A stretch of 64,000 nt of DNA from JANMCE01 sp963791625 (GCA_963791625.1 CAWBTA010000006.1:1860001-1924000); one strand, 5' to 3'; counted from the stretch's first letter, positions 1-9,503 are shown. Notes: generated from the sequence alone by a model not told the origin. A program made the numbers and translations.

Positions 1-1644
1 GAGCTGGCCAAGAACTTCAACGACTCCAAGGAAGCCAAGATCGGCAAGCAGTGCGTGACGGTGCACGTGTCGAAGAAATCGTCCGGCTCCGCCGCCACCG
101 CCCTCATCAATGGCTGGACGAACACCGACGCCGACGGCGCTCAGCCCGTCGTATGGTCACCCGCCGCCAGTGGTTGGGCCGGCATCGTCAACCAGCGCGC
201 AGGCAAGACTTTGGCGCCCGAAGGCAAGCCGTTCATGCTCACGCCGCTGGTCATCGCCATGCCGGCCAAAATGGCGACGGCGCTCGGCTATCCGGGCAAA
301 GCGCTCGGCTTCAAAGACATCGTCGAACTCGCCAACGATCCGCAGGGCTGGGCCAAGTACAACCACCCCGAATGGGGACCATTTCGCCTCGGCAAGACTA
401 ACCCGAACTTTTCTACCAGTGGCCTGAACTTCACCGTTGCCCAGTACTACGCCGCCACCGGCAAGACCCGCGATCTGACGACCGAAGACCTTGATCGTCC
501 CGACGTCGTGAAGTTCGCCATGTCGGTTGAGAACTCGGTTGTCCACTACGGCGATATCACCATGACCTTCCTCAACAACTGGTTCGCCGCCGACAACCGG
601 GGCAGCTCGCTCAGCTACGCCTCCGCCGTGGCGGTAGAGGAAAAGAGCGTCATCGACTACAACCTCGGCAACCCCGACGGCGAGCTGTCGGCCGGCGAGC
701 GTCCCCGTGCACCGCGTGAACCGCTGGTGGCCATCTATCCATCCGAGGGCACGCTGTATTCCGACAGCCCGTTCATCATCCTTGACGCACCCTGGGTTAC
801 CGCCGAGCAGAAACAGGCGGCGTTGCTGTTCCAGAACTACGTGCTCACGCCCGAGAATCAGGCCAAGGTGCTCGCCTACGGCTTCCGTCCCGGCAACCCT
901 GCGGTGGCTCTTGGTTCGCCCATTGAGGCGAAGAACGGGGTCGACCCGAAGCAGCCCACCGCAGTGCTCGACGTACCATCCCCCAGCGTCATGATCAAGG
1001 TGCTCGACTCATGGGCCACGCAGCGCAAGTCAGCTCGGGTGATGCTGGTCATGGACGTGTCTGGGTCGATGGGCGAAGCCGCGGTGAAGGGCGAACCCGA
1101 GACCAAACTCGACCTGGCCAAGCGGGCCGCCATCAGCGCGCTCAGCCAGTTCAAGGATGATGACGAGGTAGGCCTACGCATCTTCTCCACCGGTCTCACC
1201 TCCGACCCGAACGTCTCGTTTGTCGACATGCTTCCGTTGGGACCGATCGGTCCACAGCGCGAGGGACTTCGCAACAAAATCGATGGCCTCAGCCCTATCC
1301 AGGGCACGCCGCTCTACGACGTCACGGCATCCTCGTTCGCTTCGATGACCGAGTCGTTCGACCCGAAGAAGATCAACGCCGTCGTGTTGCTGACCGACGG
1401 CAAGAACGACGACGGTAAACGGGCCGACGACGTGCAGCAGTTGAACGAACTCATCCAAAATCTCCAGTCAGGTTCCGAAGGCGGCTCCGCCCGCCCAGTT
1501 CGCCTGTTCACCATCGGCTACGGCAAAGACGCCGACCTCGCCACGCTGCGCCAATTGGCCGAAGCCACCCGGGCCGCCGCCTACGATGCCAGCAACCCCG
1601 CCACCATCGAGCAGGTCTTCACCGCAGTGGTATCCAACTTCTAG
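1..1644 (+). CDS. Solute-binding / von Willebrand factor A domain protein (5' partial)
   Basis: The frame is open from base 1, so the gene starts upstream of the window; 547 residues are visible. The first ~330 residues resemble a periplasmic/extracellular solute-binding fold (aromatic and Gly-Asn rich, with SPFIILDAPWVT and an ENQAKVLAYGFRP stretch typical of the SBP_bac_11-type C-terminus). Residues ~340-545 form a VWA domain with the MIDAS motif DVSGS at about residue 352, the downstream GTPLYD threonine and the TDGKND aspartate. Proteins with this SBP-VWA architecture are usually exported lipoproteins in actinobacteria; the signal peptide would lie upstream and cannot be seen. The ligand is unknown. 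It ends 65 bases before the next gene. Domain assignment is firm, role inferred. Confidence 0.8.
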   Translation, partial: ELAKNFNDSKEAKIGKQCVTVHVSKKSSGSAATALINGWTNTDADGAQPVVWSPAASGWAGIVNQRAGKTLAPEGKPFMLTPLVIAMPAKMATALGYPGKALGFKDIVELANDPQGWAKYNHPEWGPFRLGKTNPNFSTSGLNFTVAQYYAATGKTRDLTTEDLDRPDVVKFAMSVENSVVHYGDITMTFLNNWFAADNRGSSLSYASAVAVEEKSVIDYNLGNPDGELSAGERPRAPREPLVAIYPSEGTLYSDSPFIILDAPWVTAEQKQAALLFQNYVLTPENQAKVLAYGFRPGNPAVALGSPIEAKNGVDPKQPTAVLDVPSPSVMIKVLDSWATQRKSARVMLVMDVSGSMGEAAVKGEPETKLDLAKRAAISALSQFKDDDEVGLRIFSTGLTSDPNVSFVDMLPLGPIGPQREGLRNKIDGLSPIQGTPLYDVTASSFASMTESFDPKKINAVVLLTDGKNDDGKRADDVQQLNELIQNLQSGSEGGSARPVRLFTIGYGKDADLATLRQLAEATRAAAYDASNPATIEQVFTAVVSNF

Positions 1645-1697
1645 AGTTCCTCCTCGCTCATTCGCCGGGCGTGTCCATACTCGGAGCGTGAGGCGTC

Positions 1698-1703
1698 TAA
1701 TCT
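1698..1703 (+). promoter_or_regulatory. -10 box (TAATCT), leaderless promoter
   Basis: TAATCT lies 6 bases before the GTG at 1710. Transcription would begin at or next to the start codon, and no Shine-Dalgarno sequence is present. Confidence 0.5.
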
Positions 1704-1709
1704 GACGCC

Positions 1710-2477
1710 GTGCCTCGTCAGTTGTCGTTTCGGGATCGGTTCTTTACACCGAAGACGGCACGCGCCATCACGTCCCCCCTCGGCATCTTGCTGGCTGGTG
1801 CCGGAGCCGCGCTCGGCATCGTCTCGGGCCTCGGGGTTGTCGGGGCCATCGGGATCGGCGCTGCCGCCTGGGCCGGCCGCGTCCTGGTCGGCATGCCGAA
1901 GGGCGAACGCGGACCAGCCATCGACGCGTACAGCCTGAGCGATCCTTGGAAGAGTTACGTCGGCGCCGCCCAGTCGTCGAAACTTCGGTATGACCGCACC
2001 GTAAAAGCCATGCAGCCCGGCCCATTGAAGGAACGCCTCGTCGAGGTGGGAGCACGCATCGACACCGGCATCGAGGAGTCATGGCGGGTGGCCAGCCGCG
2101 GCGACGATATCGACGGTGCGCTGCGCGAACTCAACCCCAACCTGATTTCCTCACAGTTGGCCCAAGCCACGCAGCTACCGCCCGGTGCAAGCCGTGATGC
2201 CACGGTTGCGTCACTGGAGTCACAATGGGCTTCGGTGTCTCGTTTGGGGAAGGTTCGTGAAGACGCCAGTAGTCACCTTCGCACGCTCGACGCTCGGCTC
2301 GATGAACTGGTCGCGCGAGTTGTGGAGCTCTCGGTGACCGGAGCCTCAGATCTGGGCGGGCTCGGTTCTGACGTTGAGAGCATGGTCTCCGACATGGAAG
2401 CGCTTCGTCAGGCCTTGGATGAAACCAAGCAAGCCGCGTCCGGTGTACCGCAGGGACAGACGTTTCCCTCCACGTGA
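1710..2477 (+). CDS. Conserved two-TM hypothetical protein
   Basis: 255 residues. I do not recognise a named family. After a short basic N-terminus there is a Gly/Ala-rich hydrophobic stretch at residues ~21-61 that can form a two-pass membrane hairpin. The remaining ~190 residues are charged, helix-rich and probably partly coiled coil (LDARLDELVARVVEL near 190-210, then SDMEALRQALDETK). The GTG start at 1710 is supported by the -10 box just upstream. The last four bases overlap the GTG of murJ (GTGA), so the two are translationally coupled. Its place between a VWA lipoprotein, murJ and a PspA homologue suggests an envelope-stress or envelope-assembly role; that is inference. Confidence 0.7.
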   Translation: MPRQLSFRDRFFTPKTARAITSPLGILLAGAGAALGIVSGLGVVGAIGIGAAAWAGRVLVGMPKGERGPAIDAYSLSDPWKSYVGAAQSSKLRYDRTVKAMQPGPLKERLVEVGARIDTGIEESWRVASRGDDIDGALRELNPNLISSQLAQATQLPPGASRDATVASLESQWASVSRLGKVREDASSHLRTLDARLDELVARVVELSVTGASDLGGLGSDVESMVSDMEALRQALDETKQAASGVPQGQTFPST

Positions 2478-4045
2478 GCACACCCGGCGATCTCCTCAGA
2501 GCCAACGCGACCGTCGCCCTGGGCACGCTGGTCTCCCGCATCACCGGGTTCGCTCGGTTTTTGCTGTTGCTCTGGTTGGTGTCAGGCGACCTCAACGACT
2601 CGTTCAACATCGCCAACAACCTGCCCAACAGCCTGTACGAACTGGTGATTGGCGGCATCCTCACGGCAACGCTCATTCCCCTGTTCGCCGAATTCGCTGA
2701 CAACCCGGACGATCAAGCAACCTCGGCCGTTGTGGGCACGGCCATGTCGGCGATTATTGCCCTCACCGTTCTGGCCACGCTGTTCTCGCCCGTCATCATC
2801 TGGCTGTCTACCCGCCGGGTTCCACCGGGTACCGATGCTGCGCACTACCGGTCGGTCACCACGTTGTTCGGCTTCCTGCTCTTTCCGCAGATCCTCTTCT
2901 ACGGCATCACGTTTCTCGCCAGCGCACTGCTGAATGCCAGGCGAAGGTTTCGGGCCGCGGCGTGGGCACCGGCCATCAACAACATCCTGGTCATTCTCAT
3001 TGTCGGCAGCCTCCGCGGTCGAAGCACCAAGACCACGGTGGATGCTGCCTACGACTCGCACGCGGTCATCTACACGCTCGGGATCGCCTCCACACTCGGC
3101 ATCGTCGCCATGGCACTCATGTTGTGGGTAGCGCTGCGGAGCTCGGGCGTTCGGTTGAGCCTGCGACCCAATCGGCAACATCCGGCCGTACGGCGAGTGC
3201 TTCGGCTCTCGACCTGGACCATCGGATACACGATTGCCAACCAAATCTCGCTCTGGGTCATGTCCCAGCTTGCGGTCGGTCACAGCAAGGGTGGGTGGAC
3301 GATCTACCTGTTCGCATTCTTGCTCTTGCAACTACCTATCGGTTTGCTCGCCATGTCGGTCACCACCACCTTCGGCCCGGAGCTCGCCCGAGCGCGACTG
3401 GCGCATGACAAGGCCCGACTCATCGACCGGTCGCACCAGGGCCTGCGTGTACTCGCCGCGCTGCTGCTGCCTGCGGGTGCGGGCCTGTGTGTGTTGGCTC
3501 GGCCGTTGATCGCCATCATGGCCGAGTACGGAGAATTCGCCAAGGAAGATCCCGCCCTACTCGCAACCACGTTGGCGGCGTTTGCGGTCGGCCTGTTCTC
3601 ACTGGGCGGCTACCTCTTCGTGCTGCGCGTGTTCTACGCCCACAACGACACCCGCACACCGTTTGCGCTCAACGTGGTGGAGAACGTCATCAACATAGTG
3701 CTCGGCCTTGTGCTGGTTGGCCGCTACGGCGTCCCCGGCCTGGCGTGGTCCGTGACCATTGCGTACACCCTCACCTTGGTACTGGCTCTGTTCTCGCTCG
3801 ACAACAAGCTCAAGGGCATCCGCCTGCGAGAACTCATGGGCAACCTCGCTCGCCTTGCGCTCGCTGCGATCTTGACCGGCGAGGTGGCGTGGCTGGCGTC
3901 CCGCTACATCGGCAGTGAGACCGGAGCGGGCGCCGTGCTCCGGGTCGCCGTCGGCAGCATCATCGGTATTGCGGTCTACCTCGGCACGCTTGCCTTACTG
4001 AAGGCGCCAGAGCTGCAGAGCGTCCGCACCCTCGGCCGCGACTAG
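2474..4045 (+). CDS. murJ: Lipid II flippase MurJ (MviN family)
   Basis: 523 residues, about the usual MurJ length, with ~14 hydrophobic segments throughout. MurJ moves the lipid-linked peptidoglycan precursor lipid II across the cytoplasmic membrane. Family features include the N-terminal ALGTLVSRITGFARFLLL (the conserved SRxxGxxR region), NIANNLPNSLYELVIGG, and LLFPQILFYGITFLASALLNA. It lacks the C-terminal kinase-like and extracellular extensions of mycobacterial MviN. The GTG start overlaps the stop of the preceding gene by four bases. It ends 67 bases before the PspA homologue. The assignment is based on the fold-wide sequence pattern and is confident. Confidence 0.92.
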   Translation: MSTPGDLLRANATVALGTLVSRITGFARFLLLLWLVSGDLNDSFNIANNLPNSLYELVIGGILTATLIPLFAEFADNPDDQATSAVVGTAMSAIIALTVLATLFSPVIIWLSTRRVPPGTDAAHYRSVTTLFGFLLFPQILFYGITFLASALLNARRRFRAAAWAPAINNILVILIVGSLRGRSTKTTVDAAYDSHAVIYTLGIASTLGIVAMALMLWVALRSSGVRLSLRPNRQHPAVRRVLRLSTWTIGYTIANQISLWVMSQLAVGHSKGGWTIYLFAFLLLQLPIGLLAMSVTTTFGPELARARLAHDKARLIDRSHQGLRVLAALLLPAGAGLCVLARPLIAIMAEYGEFAKEDPALLATTLAAFAVGLFSLGGYLFVLRVFYAHNDTRTPFALNVVENVINIVLGLVLVGRYGVPGLAWSVTIAYTLTLVLALFSLDNKLKGIRLRELMGNLARLALAAILTGEVAWLASRYIGSETGAGAVLRVAVGSIIGIAVYLGTLALLKAPELQSVRTLGRD

Positions 4046-4098
4046 CACGTGGAACCAGGACTTCGGTGGTCCGGCGCGCGACCGATCACGATGGCCGG

Positions 4099-4104
4099 TA
4101 ACAT
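4099..4104 (+). promoter_or_regulatory. -10 box (TAACAT), leaderless promoter
   Basis: TAACAT sits 8 bases before the ATG at 4113, so the PspA homologue probably has its own leaderless transcript. Confidence 0.5.
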
Positions 4105-4112
4105 CTCGGCCT

Positions 4113-4892
4113 ATGTTCAAAGTGATCCAGAAGTGGTGGAAGTACCTCGGAGCCAAGCTGAGCGGCGACTTCAATGAGCGCGCCGACCCGAAGGTTCAGA
4201 TCGAGCAGGCCATCCAGGAGGCTCAGGATCAGGACCGCCGCCTTCGCGAGCAGGCCGCCAACGTCATCGCGGGTCAGAAGCAGTCAGAAATGGCGCTCAA
4301 TCGGTCGATGGATGAGCTGGGCAAGGTGAACAACAACACCCGCCAGGCGCTGTTGATGGCTGCGGACGCCGAGAAGGCCGGTGACGCCAAGCGAGCCACC
4401 GAACTCAACGCTACGGCTGGCGTGCTGGCCGGCAAGCTCGTGACGCTGGAGAAGACCATCGAGGATCAAAAGGCCATGGTGCTGCAGGGCACGCAGGCCG
4501 CCGATCAGGCCAAGGCTGCGGTGCAGGCCAACTCGACCATGTTGCAAAAGAAGCTGGCCGATCGTCAGCGTCTTTTGTCGCAGCTCGACCAGGCCAAGAT
4601 GCAGGAGCAGATGAACTCGGCGATGGCTTCAATGAACGCCACGGTCGGCCAGGACGTGCCCACCCTTGACGAGGTCCGCGCCAAGATCGAGGCCCGTTAC
4701 GCCAAGGCCAAGGCCACCAGCGAGTTGAATTCCACCTCGGTCGAAAGCCACATGATGGAGATCGAAACAGCCACCGCCGATGTCGAAGCCCAGAGCCGTC
4801 TCAGCCAGATGAAAGCCGAACTCGGCCTCACCCCCGCCCCCGTCGCCGAAATCCCAGCAGAGGCCCCCAAAGCCGAAGGCACCACCGCATAG
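4113..4892 (+). CDS. pspA: PspA/IM30 family protein
   Basis: 259 residues. PspA/IM30 proteins are peripheral, oligomerising membrane-stabilising proteins (ESCRT-III relatives). The N-terminus has the expected amphipathic start followed by DPKVQIEQAIQEAQDQDRRL, typical of the family; the rest is almost all coiled coil rich in Ala, Gln, Lys and Glu. After ~residue 225 the chain becomes Pro/Ala-rich (PAPVAEIPAEAPKAE), a low-complexity tail. No transcription factor PspF or PspC-type partner lies nearby; the upstream gene is murJ. A -10 box 8 bases upstream suggests independent, leaderless transcription. Confidence 0.88.
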   Translation: MFKVIQKWWKYLGAKLSGDFNERADPKVQIEQAIQEAQDQDRRLREQAANVIAGQKQSEMALNRSMDELGKVNNNTRQALLMAADAEKAGDAKRATELNATAGVLAGKLVTLEKTIEDQKAMVLQGTQAADQAKAAVQANSTMLQKKLADRQRLLSQLDQAKMQEQMNSAMASMNATVGQDVPTLDEVRAKIEARYAKAKATSELNSTSVESHMMEIETATADVEAQSRLSQMKAELGLTPAPVAEIPAEAPKAEGTTA

Positions 4893-4988
4893 CCTCACTT
4901 GCTGCGCTCCGGCTCGTTCCTCGCCTCCCGCTCTGCTGCGTTCGGACTCGCTTCGCTCGGACAATGCCGCGAGCGTCGCTCTTACTGT
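4893..4988. repeat. Intergenic GAGCGAAGCGAG-type repeat, copy 1
   Basis: The gap between the convergent pspA and proB is filled with Ser/Glu/Arg-coding-like repeats of GAGCG..GCGAG units. Bases 4942-4967 are an exact 26-base inverted match to 23555-23580. The core GAGCGAAGCGAG reads the same backwards (mirror symmetry), so it is not a hairpin by itself. Confidence 0.6.
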
Positions 4989-6083
4989 CTAGCGCGGCAC
5001 GATGACGAGGTCGTCGCGATGCACGGCTTCGGCAGGAAGATGGGCCGGCAGATCTGCGGATCGCCGGCCCTTTGCCTGCTCCAACGCCGCGTCGTTCATC
5101 GTCACCATGCCCCGCGCGAACACAGTTCCATCCGGGCCGGCGATGTCGACGATGTCATCTTCCTCAAATGCCCCAGAACACCCGAGCACCCCGGCCGGGA
5201 GCAACGATCGTCCTTTGTCCTGTATGGCCACCCGCGCGCCTTCGTCGACCAGGATGGTGCCCTTGCTTGCGGTCGCAAACGCAATCCACAGCTTGCGGGC
5301 CGACAAGCGGCGATCGTGTGCTTCGAACACCGTGCCGACGCCGGCCGTACCGTGCACAGCGTCGGTCAGGACGTTGGCCCGATCGGCGTGGGCGATAACG
5401 GCTCGCACGCCCGACCATGAGGCGATACGAGCAGCCGTGAGCTTGGAGCCCATGCCGCCGCTGCCCCGCGTGGAACCGGTGCCACCGGCACGCACATCGA
5501 GCACCGGGTCATCTGCGGCAACCCGCTCAACGAGCGTGGCGTCAGTGTTGGTGCGAGGGTCGGCCGTGAACAGACCGGCCAGGTCGGTAAGCAGCACCAG
5601 TAGGTCGGCATCCACCAGATGACCGACGAGCGCGGCCAGACGATCGTTGTCACCGAAACGAAGTTCGTCGTTGGCGATGGCGTCGTTCTCGTTGATCACC
5701 GGCACGCAGCCAAGCTCGAGCAGTCGAGTGACGGTTTGGCGGGCGTGCAGGTACTGGCGGCGAATCATGAAGTCGTACGGCGTGAGCAGCACCTGGGCCG
5801 CCACATAACCGGCGGCGCTCAGCTCCCGGTCGTACACCTGCATGAGTCGACTCTGCCCCGCTGCCGATAGCGCCTGAAGGGTTGCCATGTCTGTAGGCCG
5901 CTTCGCCATCCCGAGCGCGCCCACGCCAGCGGCCACGGCGCCCGAGCTGACGAGCACGACGTCGTGCCCCTCGCCTCGCAGCGCGATGACTTCGGCGCAC
6001 AGCTTGGCGATGGCAGCTTCGTTGATGACTCCGAGTTCGTTCGTGAGCGACGACGAGCCAATCTTGGCAACGATGATGGCCAT
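4989..6083 (-). CDS. proB: Glutamate 5-kinase
   Basis: 364 residues. ProB phosphorylates glutamate to gamma-glutamyl phosphate, the first step of proline synthesis. The N-terminal amino-acid-kinase domain starts KIGSSSLT and contains VLVSSGAVAAGVGALG and NENDAIANDELRFGDNDRL (glutamate/Mg site). A C-terminal PUA domain follows from ~residue 275 (GTILVDEGARVAI), as in E. coli ProB. Its ATG lies 6 bases after the obg stop, so obg-proB is an operon, as in other actinobacteria. The usual downstream partner proA is not next to it; the convergent pspA follows. Confidence 0.95.
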   Translation of the reverse strand: MAIIVAKIGSSSLTNELGVINEAAIAKLCAEVIALRGEGHDVVLVSSGAVAAGVGALGMAKRPTDMATLQALSAAGQSRLMQVYDRELSAAGYVAAQVLLTPYDFMIRRQYLHARQTVTRLLELGCVPVINENDAIANDELRFGDNDRLAALVGHLVDADLLVLLTDLAGLFTADPRTNTDATLVERVAADDPVLDVRAGGTGSTRGSGGMGSKLTAARIASWSGVRAVIAHADRANVLTDAVHGTAGVGTVFEAHDRRLSARKLWIAFATASKGTILVDEGARVAIQDKGRSLLPAGVLGCSGAFEEDDIVDIAGPDGTVFARGMVTMNDAALEQAKGRRSADLPAHLPAEAVHRDDLVIVPR

Positions 6084-6089
6084 GGCGGG

Positions 6090-7328
6090 CTACAGGTCAG
6101 GTTCGTAGTCGAAACTGAACGTACTGACCCACACGACGTCGCCTGCTTTGGCTCCTGCCATGGACAGCGCCCGACCGACACCGATCTTCTCGAAGCGGTA
6201 GTCGATGTAGGCCAGCGCATCGGCCGAGGTCGTATCGGAAATGGCAACAACGCGTTCGGCAGTGCGACCGAGCACGCGGAACTCGCCTTCGCCAATGCGT
6301 TCGACGCGGATGCCTTCGGGCTCTGGACGCAGAATGACGAACGCGTCCCGCTCGGGCTCCTGGTTGCGGGCGAACTTCACCAGATCAAACAGGCCACCAA
6401 CGACGGGACGCAGGCCCTGATGGGTGACAGCCGACATGGTGAGACCGTCGAACTCAAGCTCGGCCACGTCGGCTTTGGTGCCGACGATCAGACGGGGGCG
6501 TTCCATCAGTTCGGGCTCGTAGGCCTCCAGCTCGTGCAGCAGAATCTTGAGCTGCTCGTCGGGCCCGACGCCATCGACGGGAGCCAGGTCGAGCAGGATG
6601 CACAGCACACGCGCCCGCTCGATGTGGCGAAGGAACTGGTGACCGAGGCCCCGACCCTCGCTGGCCCCCTCGATCAGCCCGGGGATGTCGGCCACGATCA
6701 TCTCGGATGCGTCATCGATACGCACCACACCAAGGTGCGGCTCAAGCGTGGTGAACGGGTAGTTGGCAATCTTCGGTCGAGCGGCGGAGATCGCCGAGAT
6801 GAACGTGCTCTTGCCCGCGTTCGGGAAACCCACGAGAGCGACGTCGGCCATCAGTTTGAGTTCGAGCTTCAGCCACTTCTCGACGCCGTACTCACCCTGT
6901 TCGGCGAAGCTGGGGGCCCGGCGTTTGTTCGACAGGAACTTTGCGTTCCCTCGCCCACCACGACCACCCTCGGCCGCCAGGTAGCGATCACCGTGAGCAA
7001 CCAGGTCGGCGAGACGCTCGTGGGTGTACATGTCGAAGACCTGAGTACCCTCGGGCACGGAGATCATCATGTCAACGCCACCCCGGCCGTGCATGTCCTT
7101 ACCCTTGCCGTTCAGGCCGTCCTTGGCCCGACGGTGCGGGTGATCCCGGAACGGGAGGAGCGAGGCCGCATTGCGATCGGCTACCAGCCAGATGTTGCCG
7201 CCGCTGCCACCGTCGCCACCGTTGGGTCCTCCCATGGCCTCAGGACCTTCACGACGGAACGCGACGCAACCAGCGCCACCGTCCCCGCCACGAACATTCA
7301 GTTGGGCCTCGTCAACAAAAGCACTCAT
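6090..7328 (-). CDS. obg: GTPase Obg/CgtA
   Basis: 412 residues from the chosen ATG. Obg is an essential GTPase of 50S ribosome assembly. Order of domains: Gly-rich Obg fold (FVDEAQLNVRGGDGGAGCVA at the N-terminus), G domain with G1 GFPNAGKST near residue 165, G3 DIPGLIEGA, G4 TKAD, and a C-terminal OCT domain. In-frame ATG and TTG codons at 7337 and 7340 exist, but a TAGCCT box ends 11 bases before 7328, which would put the transcript start downstream of them; homologues also start at FVDE. It is transcribed away from dgt, sharing a 80-base divergent region, and precedes proB by 6 bases. Confidence 0.93.
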   Translation of the reverse strand: MSAFVDEAQLNVRGGDGGAGCVAFRREGPEAMGGPNGGDGGSGGNIWLVADRNAASLLPFRDHPHRRAKDGLNGKGKDMHGRGGVDMMISVPEGTQVFDMYTHERLADLVAHGDRYLAAEGGRGGRGNAKFLSNKRRAPSFAEQGEYGVEKWLKLELKLMADVALVGFPNAGKSTFISAISAARPKIANYPFTTLEPHLGVVRIDDASEMIVADIPGLIEGASEGRGLGHQFLRHIERARVLCILLDLAPVDGVGPDEQLKILLHELEAYEPELMERPRLIVGTKADVAELEFDGLTMSAVTHQGLRPVVGGLFDLVKFARNQEPERDAFVILRPEPEGIRVERIGEGEFRVLGRTAERVVAISDTTSADALAYIDYRFEKIGVGRALSMAGAKAGDVVWVSTFSFDYEPDL

Positions 7329-7395
7329 AGGAGACATCAAGGCTAGCTGGACTGCGGTGGGAATCCCCTGCCCGATCTCCGTAACACCCCCTCTG

Positions 7396-7401
7396 TACGA
7401 T
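7396..7401 (+). promoter_or_regulatory. -10 box (TACGAT), leaderless promoter of dgt
   Basis: TACGAT sits 7 bases before the GTG at 7409. The same TACGAT-N7-start layout occurs before the gene at 28890. Confidence 0.55.
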
Positions 7402-7408
7402 CATCTTC

Positions 7409-8533
7409 GTGAGTAGCGAGCCGACCGACCGAACGGAACGATGGGCCTCCACTATGGCCGGTCATGCGACCGACGCCGACCTCCGAACCGCCCATTTCGG
7501 TGCCACAACCGGGCCTGGACAGCACATTCCGGTTTCGCGGCTGGTGCGCGAGGAACGTGAGGCTGTGCATCTCTCCGACGGCGCAACCCTGGCCATTGGC
7601 GCCGGCCACCGTGCCATGGAGGAGGAGCCTGACCCGTGGCGAACGTGTTTCGAGCGGGACCGGGATCGCATTCTGCACGCCAGCGCCTTCCGACGGCTGA
7701 GCGGCAAAACCCAGGTCTTCGTGTTTCCGGCCGATCACCAACGCACCCGTTTGACCCATGCCCTTGAGGTGGCCCAGGTCGCGGTCGGCGTGGCCCAGGC
7801 CCTCGGGCTCAATGCCGCGCTGACCGAGGCCATTGCTCTCGGCCATGACTGCGGTCACGGGCCCGGCGGTCATGCCAGCGAGGATGCGCTCTCGCCCTAT
7901 CTTCCCGATGGCTACGACCATGCGGTATGGGGTGCCGACGTGGTTTTGACTCCACTCAATCTTTGTAGCGAAACGCTTGACGGCATTCGCAACCACAGTT
8001 GGTCACGACCGGCGTCGGCCACACCGGAAGGTGAGGTCGTGGCCTGGGCTGACCGCATCGCCTACGTCTGCCATGACTTCGAAGACGCCGAGAGCACCGG
8101 TCTGGTTCATGCGTCCGAACTGCCGGGAACGGTACGCGATGTGTGCGGCCTTCGGCGAAGCACTCAGATTTCGGTGTTCATGCGCTCCATGATTGACGCC
8201 GCCGGTCGTAGCGGCCGGGTAGGCATGGGCGCCGAGGAAGCCGATGCCCTCGCCGCGTTCCGGGCGTTCAACTACGAACAGATCTACCTTCGCCCGGCTT
8301 CGGTCGAGCAGGCCAAGTCCGTCATTGCGGTGCTCCGAGCTCTGGTCGATCGCTACCTTGCTCGACCCGACGACCTTCCCCTCGCGCAGCGTCGGCAGGC
8401 CGAGATGGAAGGGCTGGTGCACACAGCGGTCAGTTACGTGGGCGGCATGACCGACCGCTACGCCTGTCAGCAGGCGGTGCTGTTACTCGATTGGCCGCTT
8501 GACCAACTGCCACGCGGCGTCGGCGGCCTGTAG
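7409..8533 (+). CDS. dgt: Deoxyguanosinetriphosphate triphosphohydrolase-like protein (HD domain)
   Basis: 374 residues. dNTP triphosphohydrolases cut dNTPs into nucleoside and tripolyphosphate. Visible family hallmarks: RDRILHASAFRRLSGKTQVF, the first metal His in RLTHALEVAQVA, the HD pair in ALGHDCGHGPGGHASED, and a later VAWADRIAYVCHD aspartate. The length fits the dGTPase-like type 2/3 group. The GTG at 7409 directly follows a -10 box, so the mRNA is probably leaderless. It opens a + strand cluster with a universal stress protein and a histidine kinase, inserted between rpmA and obg. Substrate specificity cannot be read from the sequence. Confidence 0.9.
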   Translation: MSSEPTDRTERWASTMAGHATDADLRTAHFGATTGPGQHIPVSRLVREEREAVHLSDGATLAIGAGHRAMEEEPDPWRTCFERDRDRILHASAFRRLSGKTQVFVFPADHQRTRLTHALEVAQVAVGVAQALGLNAALTEAIALGHDCGHGPGGHASEDALSPYLPDGYDHAVWGADVVLTPLNLCSETLDGIRNHSWSRPASATPEGEVVAWADRIAYVCHDFEDAESTGLVHASELPGTVRDVCGLRRSTQISVFMRSMIDAAGRSGRVGMGAEEADALAAFRAFNYEQIYLRPASVEQAKSVIAVLRALVDRYLARPDDLPLAQRRQAEMEGLVHTAVSYVGGMTDRYACQQAVLLLDWPLDQLPRGVGGL

Positions 8534-8610
8534 TGCCGAGGGTCCCATGCCAGCTCCGGGCATGACCAAAGTCCCTGGTTCCCCCCTGCCTCGCGGCCCA
8601 GCATGAGATC

Positions 8611-9483
8611 ATGACGAACGAGATCGCGGTTGGCTTCAATGGTTCTGCTTCCTCCTACGAGGCTGCGCTGTGGGCGGCCAGCGAGGCGCAGGCCCGAGAT
8701 ACCAGTTTGCGCATCATCACGCGGTACGAGATCCCCGTCACTGGTGAACCGGGCGGACCGTTCGTGATCGCCGAGGTCATGGACTCCCTCGTCCAGCAGG
8801 CCACCGACGCAGCAGAAGCCATGGCGAAGACGATCAGCGGGAAGCATCCGGACCTCAAGGTCATCCTCGATGTCACGATGGGTTCGGCCCGAACCGGGCT
8901 GACCCATGACCTTGACCCGACCAGCCTGCTGGTGGTCGGGTCAACCAGCCACGACGGCCTGGCCGGCTTCTTCCTCGGCAGCACGGCCCGATGGGCTGCC
9001 CGGCACAGTCCTTGCCCAGTTGTGATCGTGCGAGGCGCCGCCACCCGCGGTCGTCCTGATCGCATCGTGGTCGGCGTCGACGGGTCTGCCGCCGCCGGGC
9101 ATGCCCTCCAGTGGGCGTCAGATGAGGCCGACCTCCACCAGGTCGAACTGGTCGTCGTCCACAGTTGGCTTTACCCGTACCTCGGCACCGACCCCAACCG
9201 CTCACAGGGTCGCGACATCAGTGAGGTTGATGCAGCTTGCGTACTTGAGGCTGCCGTCGCCACCGCCCGCGACAGATGCGGTGCCAACGTCAGTGGCCTC
9301 CTGGTGGAGAAAGGCCCGGCGAGTGGCCTGCTCGAAACGGTGCAGGACGGTGATCTGCTGGTGCTGGGGTCACGTGGCCGAGGCGCCATCGCAGCCGGGC
9401 TGCTGGGCTCCACGGTCAACAGCGTGCTTGAGCATGCGGCGGTTCCTGTGGTGGTCGTGCGCGGGGCCAACGACACAGTCTGA
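8611..9483 (+). CDS. Universal stress protein, tandem UspA domains
   Basis: 290 residues with two UspA domains (about 1-140 and 150-288). Each ends in the same pattern: GSTARWAARHSPCPVVIVRG and GSTVNSVLEHAAVPVVVVRG. The second domain keeps the full ATP-binding G-x2-G-x9-G(S/T) motif (GSRGRGAIAAGLLGST). In the first, the second Gly is Ser (GSTSHDG...GST), so only one site may bind ATP. Tandem Usps of this type are part of the hypoxia/redox (DosR-like) response in mycobacteria, and here the next gene is a GAF histidine kinase related to DevS/DosT, which suggests a similar link. CAGCAT lies 6 bases before the ATG. Confidence 0.9.
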   Translation: MTNEIAVGFNGSASSYEAALWAASEAQARDTSLRIITRYEIPVTGEPGGPFVIAEVMDSLVQQATDAAEAMAKTISGKHPDLKVILDVTMGSARTGLTHDLDPTSLLVVGSTSHDGLAGFFLGSTARWAARHSPCPVVIVRGAATRGRPDRIVVGVDGSAAAGHALQWASDEADLHQVELVVVHSWLYPYLGTDPNRSQGRDISEVDAACVLEAAVATARDRCGANVSGLLVEKGPASGLLETVQDGDLLVLGSRGRGAIAAGLLGSTVNSVLEHAAVPVVVVRGANDTV

Positions 9484-9503
9484 GCAAACACCGAGTGGGT
9501 GAG